Shown here: positions 1-6,148 of the stretch, piece by piece
Layout: the number at the start of each line of letters is the position of its first letter
How positions within the stretch are numbered: position 1 is the first letter of the stretch
Source: Pseudomonadota bacterium
Lineage (GTDB): Bacteria > Pseudomonadota > Alphaproteobacteria > Rhizobiales > Hyphomicrobiaceae
DNA length: 8,569 nucleotides
Reading direction: 5' to 3'
Assembly: GCA_003242645.1 (NCBI GenBank)
Contig: QGVC01000142.1
Span: 1-8,569 of the forward strand
The notes under the pieces: generated by a model
Seen by the model: the letters and a program-made list of their open reading frames with translations, nothing else
Database searches by the model: none
What the model was told of the DNA's origin: nothing
Made by a program: the position numbers and the translations under genes

Positions 1-106
1 ACCTTGCGCTCATGAGCGTCAGCCCGGCGTCAGAGAAGGCCAGTTTTTCGGCCGAGATGGTCGCTTTTACCTTTTCGCCCGCGAACGACAGCACGCCCGA
101 TCCCAT
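1..106 (-). CDS. possible 5' end of an unidentified gene running off the left edge
   Basis: Reading the minus strand from an ATG at 106 gives 35 open codons to the window edge, beginning MGSGVLSFAGEKVKATISAE. The alternation of small, charged and hydrophobic residues is what one expects of a beta-rich soluble or periplasmic protein, but I do not recognise the family. An in-frame TGA lies about 20 nt upstream, so the gene would start at this ATG or at the TTG three codons before it. No convincing Shine-Dalgarno precedes either. A plus-strand frame over the same bases (12-293) shares the same third-codon positions, so GC3 cannot separate the two. I prefer the minus reading because its protein looks more natural. 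If real, it diverges from the metallopeptidase gene. Confidence 0.3.
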   Translation of the reverse strand, partial: MGSGVLSFAGEKVKATISAEKLAFSDAGLTLMSAR

Positions 107-422
107 GGTTCGCAAGCTGAAGGATCAGGGGCTAGGCCGCCTGGGGCAGAGCGACGATCGTGACAACAACGCATTCGACGCGCCATATCGCATGCTGAAC
201 CTCGCCAGCAGCCTTTTCTTGGAAGGACTGTTGCGTTGGCCTTTTCCGCCAAGTTTTGGTGCTTCGAAAGAACCATCCGAGCCAGGTCGGTAGCTTGTTT
301 CGAAAATAGTGACGCGTGTTCGCCACACGGGGCATTCGCCTGTGTGTGGTCGGCGTTTCTCGTTGGCCCTGTGTCTCCTCGTCTTGATAGACGGTCAACA
401 CGGGTACTACCGAGGTCTAACA
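107..422. other. intergenic region upstream of the metallopeptidase gene, with one hairpin
   Basis: No frame on either strand here looks like a protein. The clearest structure is a hairpin at 323-349: CCACAC (323-328) pairs with GTGTGG (344-349), and an inner GGC/GCC stem closes an ATTC loop. It lies about 75 nt before the ATG at 423, so it would be in the mRNA leader if transcription starts upstream of it. A TTGATA hexamer near 384 lies 15 nt before TACTAC. That spacing is short and the second hexamer nearly touches the ribosome binding site, so I do not call a promoter. Confidence 0.4.
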
Positions 423-1175
423 ATGAAGAGGAAGGCGCGCTCGGCTGGCAAATGCGGAGCGAAGCAGCTCTATCTTCAAGGCATTCCGACGGCTGTCGAA
501 GTCCGACACCATCCCGCAGCACGGCGGATGACGCTCAGAGTGAACCGGGCGAGACGATCCGTCGTGGTCACGTTACCGATGCAGTGCGACCTCAAGCAGG
601 CCGGTCAGTTCGTCTCGCGTCATCTCGAGTGGGTGAAGGAAAGGCTCTGCAGCCTGCCTCCCCCGGTGCCTTTCGAGGACGGGGCCGAGATTCCGCTGCG
701 GGGTGTGCCGCACGTCATCCGCTTTCTCGGATATCTCCGTCGCGGACCCGTCGTCTCAGTGGGGCGGGCAGCGGACGGACGGCCACAGCTCGTGGTCTCT
801 GGTCATTCGGACCACGCCCCGAGACGCCTGCTCGACTGGCTCATTGCGCAGGCGCGCAAGGATCTCGACGAGAGAGTGGCTTGGCACGCCGCCAAACTGA
901 AGCTGCGGCCGCGCGGCATAGTCATTCGCGATCAGGTGAGCCGCTGGGGCTCATGCTCCACGACCGGCATGCTGTCGTTCTCGTGGCGCCTCATCCTCGC
1001 CCCGCCGTTGATCCTCGACTACGTCGCGGCGCACGAGGTGGCGCATCTTGCGGAAATGAACCACGGCCCGCGGTTCTGGGCGCTCGTGCGCAAGACGATG
1101 CCACGCATGGATGAGGCCAAGGAGTGGCTCCGCGTCTACGGCATGGACTTGCACCGATTCGGTCCAGTGGCTTGA
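423..1175 (+). CDS. YgjP-type zinc metallopeptidase (M48/SprT-like, DUF45)
   Basis: This is a 250-residue cytoplasmic zinc-dependent peptidase-fold protein of the YgjP (DUF45) family. Seen: the zinc motif HEVAH at residues 204-208, followed by EMNH, whose His214 is a candidate third metal ligand, then GPRFW. Upstream is the family signature RWGSCS (residues 174-179), preceded by IRDQVS. The length is normal for the family. The frame is open back to 309, but I chose the ATG at 423 because GAGG (412-415) sits 7 nt upstream and the extra 38 residues have no family character. There is no signal peptide or membrane helix. The gene ends 19 nt from the convergent membrane-protein gene. The physiological substrate of YgjP proteins is not established, so the peptidase role comes from the fold and motif only. 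Confidence 0.88.
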   Translation: MKRKARSAGKCGAKQLYLQGIPTAVEVRHHPAARRMTLRVNRARRSVVVTLPMQCDLKQAGQFVSRHLEWVKERLCSLPPPVPFEDGAEIPLRGVPHVIRFLGYLRRGPVVSVGRAADGRPQLVVSGHSDHAPRRLLDWLIAQARKDLDERVAWHAAKLKLRPRGIVIRDQVSRWGSCSTTGMLSFSWRLILAPPLILDYVAAHEVAHLAEMNHGPRFWALVRKTMPRMDEAKEWLRVYGMDLHRFGPVA

Positions 1176-1194
1176 AGGGCCGAGACCTCCGTGG

Positions 1195-1488
1195 TCAGAC
1201 CGTTTCGGTGAAGGGCGCAATGAAGATCGCCGCAAGGATGGCAAGGACCACGCGCGTTGCGATGACGAACCCCATGAAGACGATCTGACGCTCCTCGATC
1301 AAAAACCAGAGGAAGTTGTTGTACTTCGGATCGATTCCAAGGTTCGTCAGCCAGAGCTTCAACCCGCTCGCAGAGTGGAAAAAGTCCTGCATCAAGTCGG
1401 GGGAGAGGTACCACACGACGCCCATGGCCAGGGCACCCAAAATGAGCGACGTGAAAATATTGGTGGTCGCTAGAAAGACTCTGAGCAT
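1195..1488 (-). CDS. small membrane protein with two predicted helices, unknown function
   Basis: This encodes a 97-residue protein that I do not recognise. Two hydrophobic stretches, roughly residues 8-28 and 68-92, would span the membrane. The loop between them is rich in aromatic and charged residues (LSPDLMQDFF, PKYNNFLWF, EERQ). The frame stays open to 1611, but the ATG at 1488 is preferred: GGGGGT lies just upstream on the minus strand, and the protein then begins MLRVFLATTN, leading straight into the first helix. The longer N-terminus is polar and unlike a membrane protein. It ends in TGA. It is transcribed divergently from the anti-sigma-like gene, and the 336 bp between them could carry promoters for both. 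Confidence 0.7.
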   Translation of the reverse strand: MLRVFLATTNIFTSLILGALAMGVVWYLSPDLMQDFFHSASGLKLWLTNLGIDPKYNNFLWFLIEERQIVFMGFVIATRVVLAILAAIFIAPFTETV

Positions 1489-1577
1489 GGTTACCCCCAC
1501 TTGTGCGGACTTAACTCCGTCCGAATAGACCGTGGCTTGGCCCGCTCTTAGTGCGCCCGGAACCTTCGATCCGCGAT

Positions 1578-1592
1578 GATCTTTGAAAGATC
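1578..1592. promoter_or_regulatory. perfect 15-bp palindrome, possible operator
   Basis: GATCTTT (1578-1584), one base, then AAAGATC (1586-1592) form a perfect inverted repeat. It lies 90 bp upstream of the minus-strand membrane protein start and 233 bp upstream of the anti-sigma-like start. The single-base loop is too tight for an RNA hairpin as written, so a dimeric DNA-binding protein site is more natural. No regulator gene lies nearby in the window. Confidence 0.3.
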
Positions 1593-1709
1593 GTGGTCGG
1601 GTGTCGTCCAAGTGGCATCACAAATAGGCGGGGCTTAGGCCTCGATCCGAGGACCTTTCGACAACACTTCTAGTCGAAGTTCGCTTTCCATTACCAACAA
1701 ACGATCGAA

Positions 1710-1739
1710 AGCTGTGGGTTTGTCACCCGAGTAACAGCT
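1710..1739 (+). promoter_or_regulatory. bulged stem-loop in the probable leader of the anti-sigma-like gene
   Basis: AGCTGT (1710-1715) pairs with ACAGCT (1734-1739). Stacked inside, GGGT (1716-1719) pairs with ACCC (1725-1728) around a 5-nt loop. A GAGTA bulge (1729-1733) sits on the 3' side. Ten base pairs in total are interrupted only by that bulge. No T run follows, so it is not an intrinsic terminator. It ends 85 nt before the ATG at 1825 and could be an mRNA leader element or a DNA site. Confidence 0.35.
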
Positions 1740-1824
1740 CCTCCGTTCATTCTTTGGCAATTGTTTTCCAACGATTCGAAGACTCGGTTCGGATCCCGTG
1801 TTTGCTCGAAGTTGGAGATTACAG

Positions 1825-2025
1825 ATGAACCCCGTTCCGCATCGAATCACGCCAGACCTGATCAGCGACTATGTCGCCGGCCGGCTCGATGCCAGGGAAG
1901 CGGACTTGATCGAGGACGCCATGGCCCGGAATCGGGAGATCGCGGCGGCCGTGGCAGCGGCCCGCAAGCTCAACTCCAGGATCGGGCGCTACTTTTCGCA
2001 ACGGAGTTCTCAAGGTCGCGGATAG
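1825..2025 (+). CDS. short anti-sigma-factor-like protein, ended by an in-frame TAG
   Basis: This is a 66-residue protein. Its first 50 residues, with the core DLISDYVAGRLDAREADLIE and then an alanine-rich helix, match the general pattern of the N-terminal helical domain of RsiW/ChrR-like anti-sigma factors (an 'Ay-dGrLd' motif followed by an acidic helix). The zinc-binding HxxxCxxC motif of the ZAS group is absent. The ATG at 1825 is preferred over the ATG at 1798 because GGAG (1814-1817) lies 7 nt upstream. The stop is TAG at 2023-2025. The same frame continues through QNR into a hydrophobic segment ending in TGA at 2160. That would give a 111-codon protein with the classical anti-sigma layout of a cytoplasmic domain plus a membrane helix. 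No sigma-factor gene is present in the window. The assignment is by pattern only. Confidence 0.6.
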   Translation: MNPVPHRITPDLISDYVAGRLDAREADLIEDAMARNREIAAAVAAARKLNSRIGRYFSQRSSQGRG

Positions 2026-2034
2026 CAGAATCGG

Positions 2035-2160
2035 ATGCTCCAGGTGCGCTCGAAACGGTATTTCTTTCAGATCCTGGTCATTGCGGTGGCGAGCCAATTC
2101 CTCGTTGGCGCCGCGATTGCCGTTTCGGCGGCAGTTATTCTTCCTCTTCTTGGCGGCTGA
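2035..2160 (+). CDS. 41-residue single-helix membrane protein, or C-terminal part of the anti-sigma-like gene
   Basis: An ATG at 2035 opens a 41-codon frame ending in TGA. The protein begins MLQVRSKRYF, a basic N-terminus, and then runs through one hydrophobic helix (about residues 11-39: QILVIAVASQFLVGAA and onward) to a short LLGG tail. This is a good positive-inside membrane segment. The Shine-Dalgarno is poor: only GGATAG and CGG lie upstream. It is in the same frame as the preceding anti-sigma-like gene, separated by TAG and three codons. The two are therefore best considered together, either as one gene broken by an amber codon, or as two translationally coupled small proteins. Confidence 0.5.
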   Translation: MLQVRSKRYFFQILVIAVASQFLVGAAIAVSAAVILPLLGG

Positions 2161-2298
2161 GTTGACGCCTTTTCGGCGCTCTCGCCGCGTTCCTGCTTCC
2201 GAAGCCGAGACAAGCGCGCCATTCGGGGCAGCAGCACAGAACATCACTGAAAGTCGCTGCGCCGCAGTCCCTACAGCCCGGTGTGTGCGCCACTTCTC

Positions 2299-2592
2299 TC
2301 AGGTGATGTCCGTCTGTTTGCCCGAGATGGGGAGCGACTCGGGGTGAGTTCTCACAAAGTGATGCAGCACGTGAAGCAACGTCTGGACGTGCTCCTTATC
2401 ACCCCGCTGCTGCGCGGCCCGGATATCTTCGACAATGATTTCCCGAATGCGCTCCGGCCCGTGCTCCTGCTGCATGAGATATTCGGCGAGAGCGCACGCC
2501 GCCGTTTCCGGCAGATGCTCATGCTCGGCTATGGCCAAGACCTCGTCTCGGCTAAGACCGGAAAAGGCGATCATGTCCTCGATCGTGAGCAT
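2299..2592 (-). CDS. conserved-looking 97-residue protein, function unknown
   Basis: The protein starts MLTIEDMIAFSGLSRDEVLA and is predicted largely helical, with no Cys pairs, no membrane helix and no signal peptide. I associate this N-terminus with an uncharacterised family common in alphaproteobacteria, but know no function. The region rich in His, Glu and Ala (AIAEHEHLPETAA) and the C-terminal helix (HVQTLLHVLHHFVRTHPES) suggest a small soluble helical bundle. The frame is open to 2655. The ATG at 2592 is chosen because GGAG lies 7 nt upstream and the family-like sequence begins there. It is on the same strand as the phaC-adh pair, 99 nt downstream of adh, but a strong hairpin lies in that gap, so it is probably a separate unit. 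Confidence 0.7.
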   Translation of the reverse strand: MLTIEDMIAFSGLSRDEVLAIAEHEHLPETAACALAEYLMQQEHGPERIREIIVEDIRAAQQRGDKEHVQTLLHVLHHFVRTHPESLPISGKQTDIT

Positions 2593-2652
2593 GGCGAAGC
2601 TCCAATCAGCTTCGAGGCATGAGCGGAACATGAGGGGCGCAGCTCGCGCAAT

Positions 2653-2681
2653 CAACCGCGGGTGTCAGCGAGCCGCGGTTG
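2653..2681 (-). terminator. terminator-like hairpin after the phaC-adh pair
   Basis: CAACCGCGG (2653-2661) and CCGCGGTTG (2673-2681) form a perfect 9-bp, very GC-rich stem with an 11-nt loop, beginning 10 nt after the adh stop codon. No U tract follows on the minus strand, so it is not a canonical intrinsic terminator. It may slow polymerase, act with Rho, or protect the 3' end of the phaC-adh mRNA. Confidence 0.45.
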
Positions 2682-2691
2682 TCAAAATCAC

Positions 2692-3675
2692 TCAGGGAAT
2701 GAGGACTGCCGCGCCCGTCAGCTTTCCGTCGCGCAATCGCGCCAAAGCCTCGTTCGCATCCTCAAGCGGGAACGTCTCGATTGTCGTCTTAACCGGAACT
2801 TGCGGCGCAAGTTCGAGAAATTCGGTGGCATCATCCCTCGTGAGGTTTGCGACAGAGCGCACGATGCGCTCGTGCCACAGCAGCTCGTATGGAAACGAGG
2901 GGATGTCGCTCATGTGGATGCCGCCGCAAACCACCGTGCCGCCCTTCGCCATTGCCTTCAGCGCCGCGGGCACCAGCTCGCCAACAGGCGCAAAGATGAT
3001 GGCGACATCGAGTGGAGCCGGCGGCGTCTCATCCGAGCCGCCTGCCCATTCAGCGCCGAGAGAGCGGGCGAAATCCTGCGCCGCCGTGTCGCCGGGCCGC
3101 GTGAAGGCGAAAATGCGCCGCCTCTCGAATTGGGCCACTTGCGCCACGATGTGCGCTGCCGCGCCAAAACCGTAAATTCCGAGCGTCTGCCCCGGGCCCC
3201 CGACCTTCAACGAGCGATAGCCGATAAGCCCTGCACAAAGGAGCGGCGCCGCCGAGGCATCGTCGTAGTCCATGGGAAGGGGGAAGCAGTAATCGGCATG
3301 CGCGACGGCGTACTCAGCGTAGCCGCCGTCGATGGTATAGCCCGTGAAACCCGGCGACTCGCACAAATTCTCGCGGCCGTTGAGGCAATACCGACACTGG
3401 CCGCATGTCCTGCCGAGCCAAGGGATGCCGACACGGTCACCCTCTTTGAATCTCGAAACGCCCTCCCCTAGCTCCGTGACGTAGCCGACGATCTCGTGAC
3501 CCGGGATGATCGGCAGCTTGGGATCGGGCAGATCGCCGTCGACGACATGCAAATCGGTGCGGCAGACACCGCAGGCCGCGACACGCACCAACACCTCACC
3601 TGGGCCAGGCTTCGGGACAGGCACGTCGAGAAGCTTCAGCTCCGTTCGCGGCTTCTCGAGGACCATCGCGCGCAT
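2692..3675 (-). CDS. zinc-dependent alcohol dehydrogenase (MDR superfamily)
   Basis: This 327-residue medium-chain dehydrogenase would oxidise alcohols or reduce aldehydes with NAD(P)(H) in the cytoplasm. Seen in order: the catalytic zinc region ACGVCRTDLH, with Cys38 as ligand; GHE, with His60 and Glu61; the structural zinc site Cys91, Cys94, Cys97 and Cys105; Cys147 in LLCAG, the remaining catalytic zinc ligand; then the Rossmann segment LGIYGFGAAAH (residues 165-175) in place of the usual GxGxxG. A C-terminal segment (VKTTIETFPLEDANEALA) is typical of the family. All zinc ligands are intact. The ATG at 3675 has AAGG 7 nt upstream and starts 18 nt after the phaC stop, so the two are co-transcribed. 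The real substrate cannot be read from the sequence. Its position next to phaC suggests a link to reduced-carbon or redox metabolism, which is inference. Confidence 0.93.
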   Translation of the reverse strand: MRAMVLEKPRTELKLLDVPVPKPGPGEVLVRVAACGVCRTDLHVVDGDLPDPKLPIIPGHEIVGYVTELGEGVSRFKEGDRVGIPWLGRTCGQCRYCLNGRENLCESPGFTGYTIDGGYAEYAVAHADYCFPLPMDYDDASAAPLLCAGLIGYRSLKVGGPGQTLGIYGFGAAAHIVAQVAQFERRRIFAFTRPGDTAAQDFARSLGAEWAGGSDETPPAPLDVAIIFAPVGELVPAALKAMAKGGTVVCGGIHMSDIPSFPYELLWHERIVRSVANLTRDDATEFLELAPQVPVKTTIETFPLEDANEALARLRDGKLTGAAVLIP

Positions 3676-3693
3676 CGGTCGGCCTTCGATCGT

Positions 3694-5586
3694 TCAAGGT
3701 TGCAGAACGTAGGTCCCGGGGGCATCGAGGATCGGCCTATAGCCCTTTTCGGGCGCGCCCATTGGGGGCGGAGAAGTCCACTCGCCTGAGCGCTCCGAGA
3801 GCCAAGCCGCCCACTCAGGCCACCAGGAGCCCTGCTTCACCGGAGTTTGCTCGAACCAGGTGTCCGCATCAACGTAGAGGTCATCCTCCTCCTTGGTGCT
3901 GACCCGGTAGCGGCGACGGGGATGGCCCGGCTCGGACACGACGCCGGCATTGTGGCCACCATTCGTGAGCACGAAGGTCACCTCCGTGTCGAGCAGGAGG
4001 TGTACCTTGTAGACGGACCGCCACGGCGCGACGTGGTCGGTCTCCGTTCCCACAGCAAACACTGGTACGCGGATGTCCGTCAGCGCGATCGGCCGGCCGT
4101 CCGCCACATAGCGCCCAGCCGCGAGATCATTCTCGAGGAACAGCTTCCGCAGATACTCCGAATGCATGCGATAGGGCATTCGCGTCGTATCCGCGTTCCA
4201 AGCCATGAGATCGAACATGGGCTGCCGCTCGCCCATCAGGTAGTCGCGAACGACCCGCGACCAGATGAGGTCGTTGGAACGCAAGAGCTGGAAGGCTCCG
4301 GCCATCTGATAGTTTCCGAGGAAGCCCTGCATTTTCATCATGTCCTCGAGGAACACGAGCTGGCTTTCGTTGATGAACAGCATCAGCTCGCCCGCTTCCT
4401 CGAAATCGACCTGTGCAGCGAAGAACGTCAGCGTTTTGAAGGAGTTTTGATGCGATCGTGCGAGAGCAGCAGCTGCGATGGCCAGCAGCGTTCCGCCGAG
4501 GCAATAGCCCACACCGTGAATGCCCACATCGGGAACAATCGTCTTTACGGCCTTAACTGCCTCCAGCACGCCAAGGCGACGGTAATCTTCGAAACTCAAG
4601 TCGCGGTCCTCGGCGGTCGGATTTTTCCAGGAAATCATGAAGACCGTAAAGCCCTGCTTCGTGAGATACTCGACGAGCGATTTTCCCGGCCTCAAATCCA
4701 AAATGTAATATTTCATGATCCAGGCGGGCACGATGAGCACGGGCTCCGGCCGCACCTTGTCCGTGGCCGGCTCGTATTGGATCAGCTCAATCAGACGGTT
4801 GCGGTAGACAACCTTGCCAGGGGTGAGCGCCAGCGTCTCACCAACCTTGAAATCCTCCATCCCCGGAGGAGGCTGCCCGTTAATCAGCCGCTGCCAGTCC
4901 TCGACAAAATTCCAAAAACCCCGAACCAGGTTTTGCCCGCCTTCCTCAGCGGTTTTGCGCAGCACGACAGGGTTGGTCAGGAGGAAATTTGAAGGTGAGA
5001 AGACGTCGAGAATCTGCCGTGTAGCGAATTCGACCTCGTGCTCATGCTGCTTGGTGACGCCGCGTACGTCCGTCGTCGCAATTTTCCACCATTGCTGTGT
5101 GAGCAGGAAAGCCTGATGGATGACGTTGAATGGCCAGCGGTGCCAATCCTCGCCCACGAAGCGTGGATCGTCGGGTGCCGGCTCGATACAGGGTGGCACA
5201 CCTTCCGGTTTCGTCATGCACAATGCCGCATAACGGGCGAGCCGGATCATCTTCCGTACGGCCCTCTCCGTCAGCTGCAATCGCTTACCTGGGGCCCAGG
5301 CAAGGTGGATGAGCCAGTCGAAATAAGCTTCGGTGAGCGCCGCCGGCGATAGGCCAAGCGTGAACCGCGAGGTGAGGTAGTTGAGCGACTGATCAAGCGC
5401 CTCGCCGAAGAGCGCCGAAGTATCGACGTCGTGTATTGTTGGCCGAGGCTCGATGAGAGGTTTCTCGTCCGTTCGCGCGCTTTCCCGCTGAGAAACTGCC
5501 CTCGGCATGGGGCTCACGGTGCCAGCTGCTTTCTTACGAGCAGCTCCGTTGTGGGCAGTTGCAGCCGATTCCGTTCCGCGTGCCAT
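3694..5586 (-). CDS. phaC: class I poly(3-hydroxyalkanoate) synthase
   Basis: PhaC polymerises (R)-3-hydroxyacyl-CoA, mainly 3-hydroxybutyryl-CoA, into polyester storage granules, releasing CoA. The protein is 630 residues, slightly longer than the usual 560-600 because of a low-complexity Ala/Arg/Pro-rich N-terminus (about residues 1-50). A short PhaC N-terminal segment follows (residues 62-105), then the main PhaC_N region and the alpha/beta-hydrolase core. The catalytic triad is intact: Cys362 in the lipase-like box GVGYCLGG (358-365), Asp517 in TETDH, and His545 in GGHN. The Asp-to-His spacing of 28 matches the classical Cupriavidus enzyme. The length and lack of a partner subunit indicate class I. 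The ATG at 5586 has GAGGA 8 nt upstream. A later ATG at codon 27 is possible. No phaA, phaB, phasin or phaR is in the window. Confidence 0.95.
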   Translation of the reverse strand: MARGTESAATAHNGAARKKAAGTVSPMPRAVSQRESARTDEKPLIEPRPTIHDVDTSALFGEALDQSLNYLTSRFTLGLSPAALTEAYFDWLIHLAWAPGKRLQLTERAVRKMIRLARYAALCMTKPEGVPPCIEPAPDDPRFVGEDWHRWPFNVIHQAFLLTQQWWKIATTDVRGVTKQHEHEVEFATRQILDVFSPSNFLLTNPVVLRKTAEEGGQNLVRGFWNFVEDWQRLINGQPPPGMEDFKVGETLALTPGKVVYRNRLIELIQYEPATDKVRPEPVLIVPAWIMKYYILDLRPGKSLVEYLTKQGFTVFMISWKNPTAEDRDLSFEDYRRLGVLEAVKAVKTIVPDVGIHGVGYCLGGTLLAIAAAALARSHQNSFKTLTFFAAQVDFEEAGELMLFINESQLVFLEDMMKMQGFLGNYQMAGAFQLLRSNDLIWSRVVRDYLMGERQPMFDLMAWNADTTRMPYRMHSEYLRKLFLENDLAAGRYVADGRPIALTDIRVPVFAVGTETDHVAPWRSVYKVHLLLDTEVTFVLTNGGHNAGVVSEPGHPRRRYRVSTKEEDDLYVDADTWFEQTPVKQGSWWPEWAAWLSERSGEWTSPPPMGAPEKGYRPILDAPGTYVLQP

Positions 5587-5724
5587 TCGTCAAATCCTCT
5601 TTGTTCGATGATATGCCGCGGCGCGGCCGGAACGTCTTTGACGGAAGTCATGCCTGTGTTTGGTCCCCCATACGGCTTCCGCCCCTAATCCTAGGGAAAA
5701 ACGCTCACCTGGCGGTTTGGTTCA

Positions 5725-5751
5725 GCAATTTTCGGGGCTATTTCGAATTGC
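5725..5751. promoter_or_regulatory. inverted repeat upstream of phaC
   Basis: GCAATT (5725-5730) and AATTGC (5746-5751) are perfect 6-bp arms separated by 15 bp, centred about 150 bp upstream of the phaC start. The spacing suits a dimeric regulator bound on one face of the helix. No regulator is identified, and 6-bp arms can arise by chance in a region this AT-rich. Confidence 0.22.
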
Positions 5752-5780
5752 GGCGATCGCTCCATGTGATGGGAAACGCT

Positions 5781-5797
5781 GTAATAACGAGCATTAC
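5781..5797. promoter_or_regulatory. 17-bp inverted repeat GTAAT-N7-ATTAC upstream of phaC
   Basis: GTAAT (5781-5785) and ATTAC (5793-5797) are perfect arms 7 bp apart, 195-205 bp upstream of phaC. It is operator-like in size and AT-rich against a GC-rich background. It could serve a TetR-, GntR- or LuxR-type regulator, but nothing in the window identifies which. Confidence 0.28.
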
Positions 5798-5903
5798 TGA
5801 ATGGCCGCGATGAGCCGTTGCGCCACATCCGACACGAAACTGGAAACCGGCGAGAGAAACTCGGCTTGCGTGGTTCAGCAGCTAGGCATCACTGCAGAGG
5901 AAG

Positions 5904-6134
5904 CTAAGACCTTTGCTCCTCGTCATCCAGGTGGCGCGCCGCTTCTACGGTCATCAGTGGCACGCCTTCTTTGATGGGAAACGCGAGGCGCGCGGCGCGG
6001 CTGATCAGCTCCTGGCGGGCTTCATCATACTCCAACGGCGTTTTGGTAAGCGGGCACACCAGAAGCTCCAGAAGGCGGCGGTCGATGCCTTCTCTCCGCT
6101 CGCCACCGGTTGGGTGAGAAGACTCTTCCGACAT
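5904..6134 (-). CDS. Trm112-like small protein (UPF0434/YcaR type)
   Basis: This 76-residue protein has the Trm112/YcaR fold signature: [17 protein letters not shown] (residues 21-37), then [20 protein letters not shown]. Bacterial members resemble the small eukaryotic subunit that activates methyltransferases, and their partners in bacteria are mostly unproven. Only one cysteine remains (Cys27), so the four-Cys zinc site of the eukaryotic and some bacterial members is missing; I recall this as normal in alphaproteobacteria. The start is the ATG at 6134, with GGA 7 nt upstream; a TTG at 6146 in frame lacks a suitable site. The gene starts 14 nt after the LON-domain gene and is last in the cluster. 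It ends in TAG, with TGA four codons later. Confidence 0.85.
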   Translation of the reverse strand: MSEESSHPTGGERREGIDRRLLELLVCPLTKTPLEYDEARQELISRAARLAFPIKEGVPLMTVEAARHLDDEEQRS

Positions 6135-6148
6135 GGTCGTTTCCAAAC

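Larger units (their letters stand above)
1489..1824. other. structured intergenic region between divergent genes
   Basis: No coding frame looks convincing here. It contains an unusual amount of inverted symmetry: a perfect 7+1+7 palindrome at 1578-1592, a short CCTCG/CGAGG hairpin at 1640-1652, a larger bulged hairpin at 1710-1739, and a CGGAC/GTCCG pair at 1506-1523 near the start of the minus-strand gene. It is also more AT-rich than the flanking genes. I expect divergent promoters here but found no pair of hexamers good enough to call, and no clear GGAAC-N16/17-CGTT site of the alphaproteobacterial general stress type. Confidence 0.5.
5587..5903. other. intergenic region upstream of phaC
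   Basis: These 317 bp separate the 3' end of the Trm112-like gene from phaC and should hold the phaC promoter on the minus strand. A TATCAT hexamer lies about 30 nt before the phaC ATG, but no good -35 matches it. Two AT-rich inverted repeats stand out at 5725-5751 and 5781-5797, plus an 8-bp palindrome GCGATCGC at 5753-5760. A 26-codon open stretch on the minus strand (5794-5874) has coding-like composition but no usable start. No terminator with a T run follows the Trm112-like gene. Confidence 0.45.

Noticed and set aside
12..293. Plus-strand open frame of 93 codons at the left edge
   Set aside because: It overlaps a more natural-looking minus-strand start, shares its third-codon positions, has no recognisable domain and no ribosome binding site, and its second half is low-complexity Pro/Ser/Arg sequence.
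384..422. TTGATA / TACTAC as a promoter for the metallopeptidase gene
   Set aside because: The spacer is 15 bp, the second hexamer is a poor match and it lies almost on top of the ribosome binding site.
236..1114. Long plus-strand open frame of 292 codons
   Set aside because: It lies over the metallopeptidase gene in another frame. Its Arg/Ser/Ala-rich translation is typical of out-of-frame reading in GC-rich DNA.
1559..1590. GGAAC as the first half of a general-stress (EcfG-type) promoter
   Set aside because: No CGTT occurs 16-17 bp downstream.
2165..2182. CGCC-TTTTC-GGCG hairpin as a terminator for the anti-sigma-like pair
   Set aside because: The stem has only four pairs and no T run follows, so it is too weak to call.
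2662..3471. 269-codon plus-strand open frame
   Set aside because: It is antisense to the alcohol dehydrogenase, which has every expected zinc ligand; no domain is recognisable in the antisense translation.
3847..4992. 381-codon open frame on the plus strand
   Set aside because: It is entirely antisense to phaC, whose catalytic triad is intact. The His/Arg/Leu-rich composition is that of an antisense shadow.
5514..5651. 45-codon minus-strand frame starting MTSVKDVPAAPRHI and overlapping the phaC start
   Set aside because: The only upstream purine run is one base from its ATG, it overlaps phaC out of frame by about 70 bases, and the phaC start has a clear ribosome binding site. I judge it chance.
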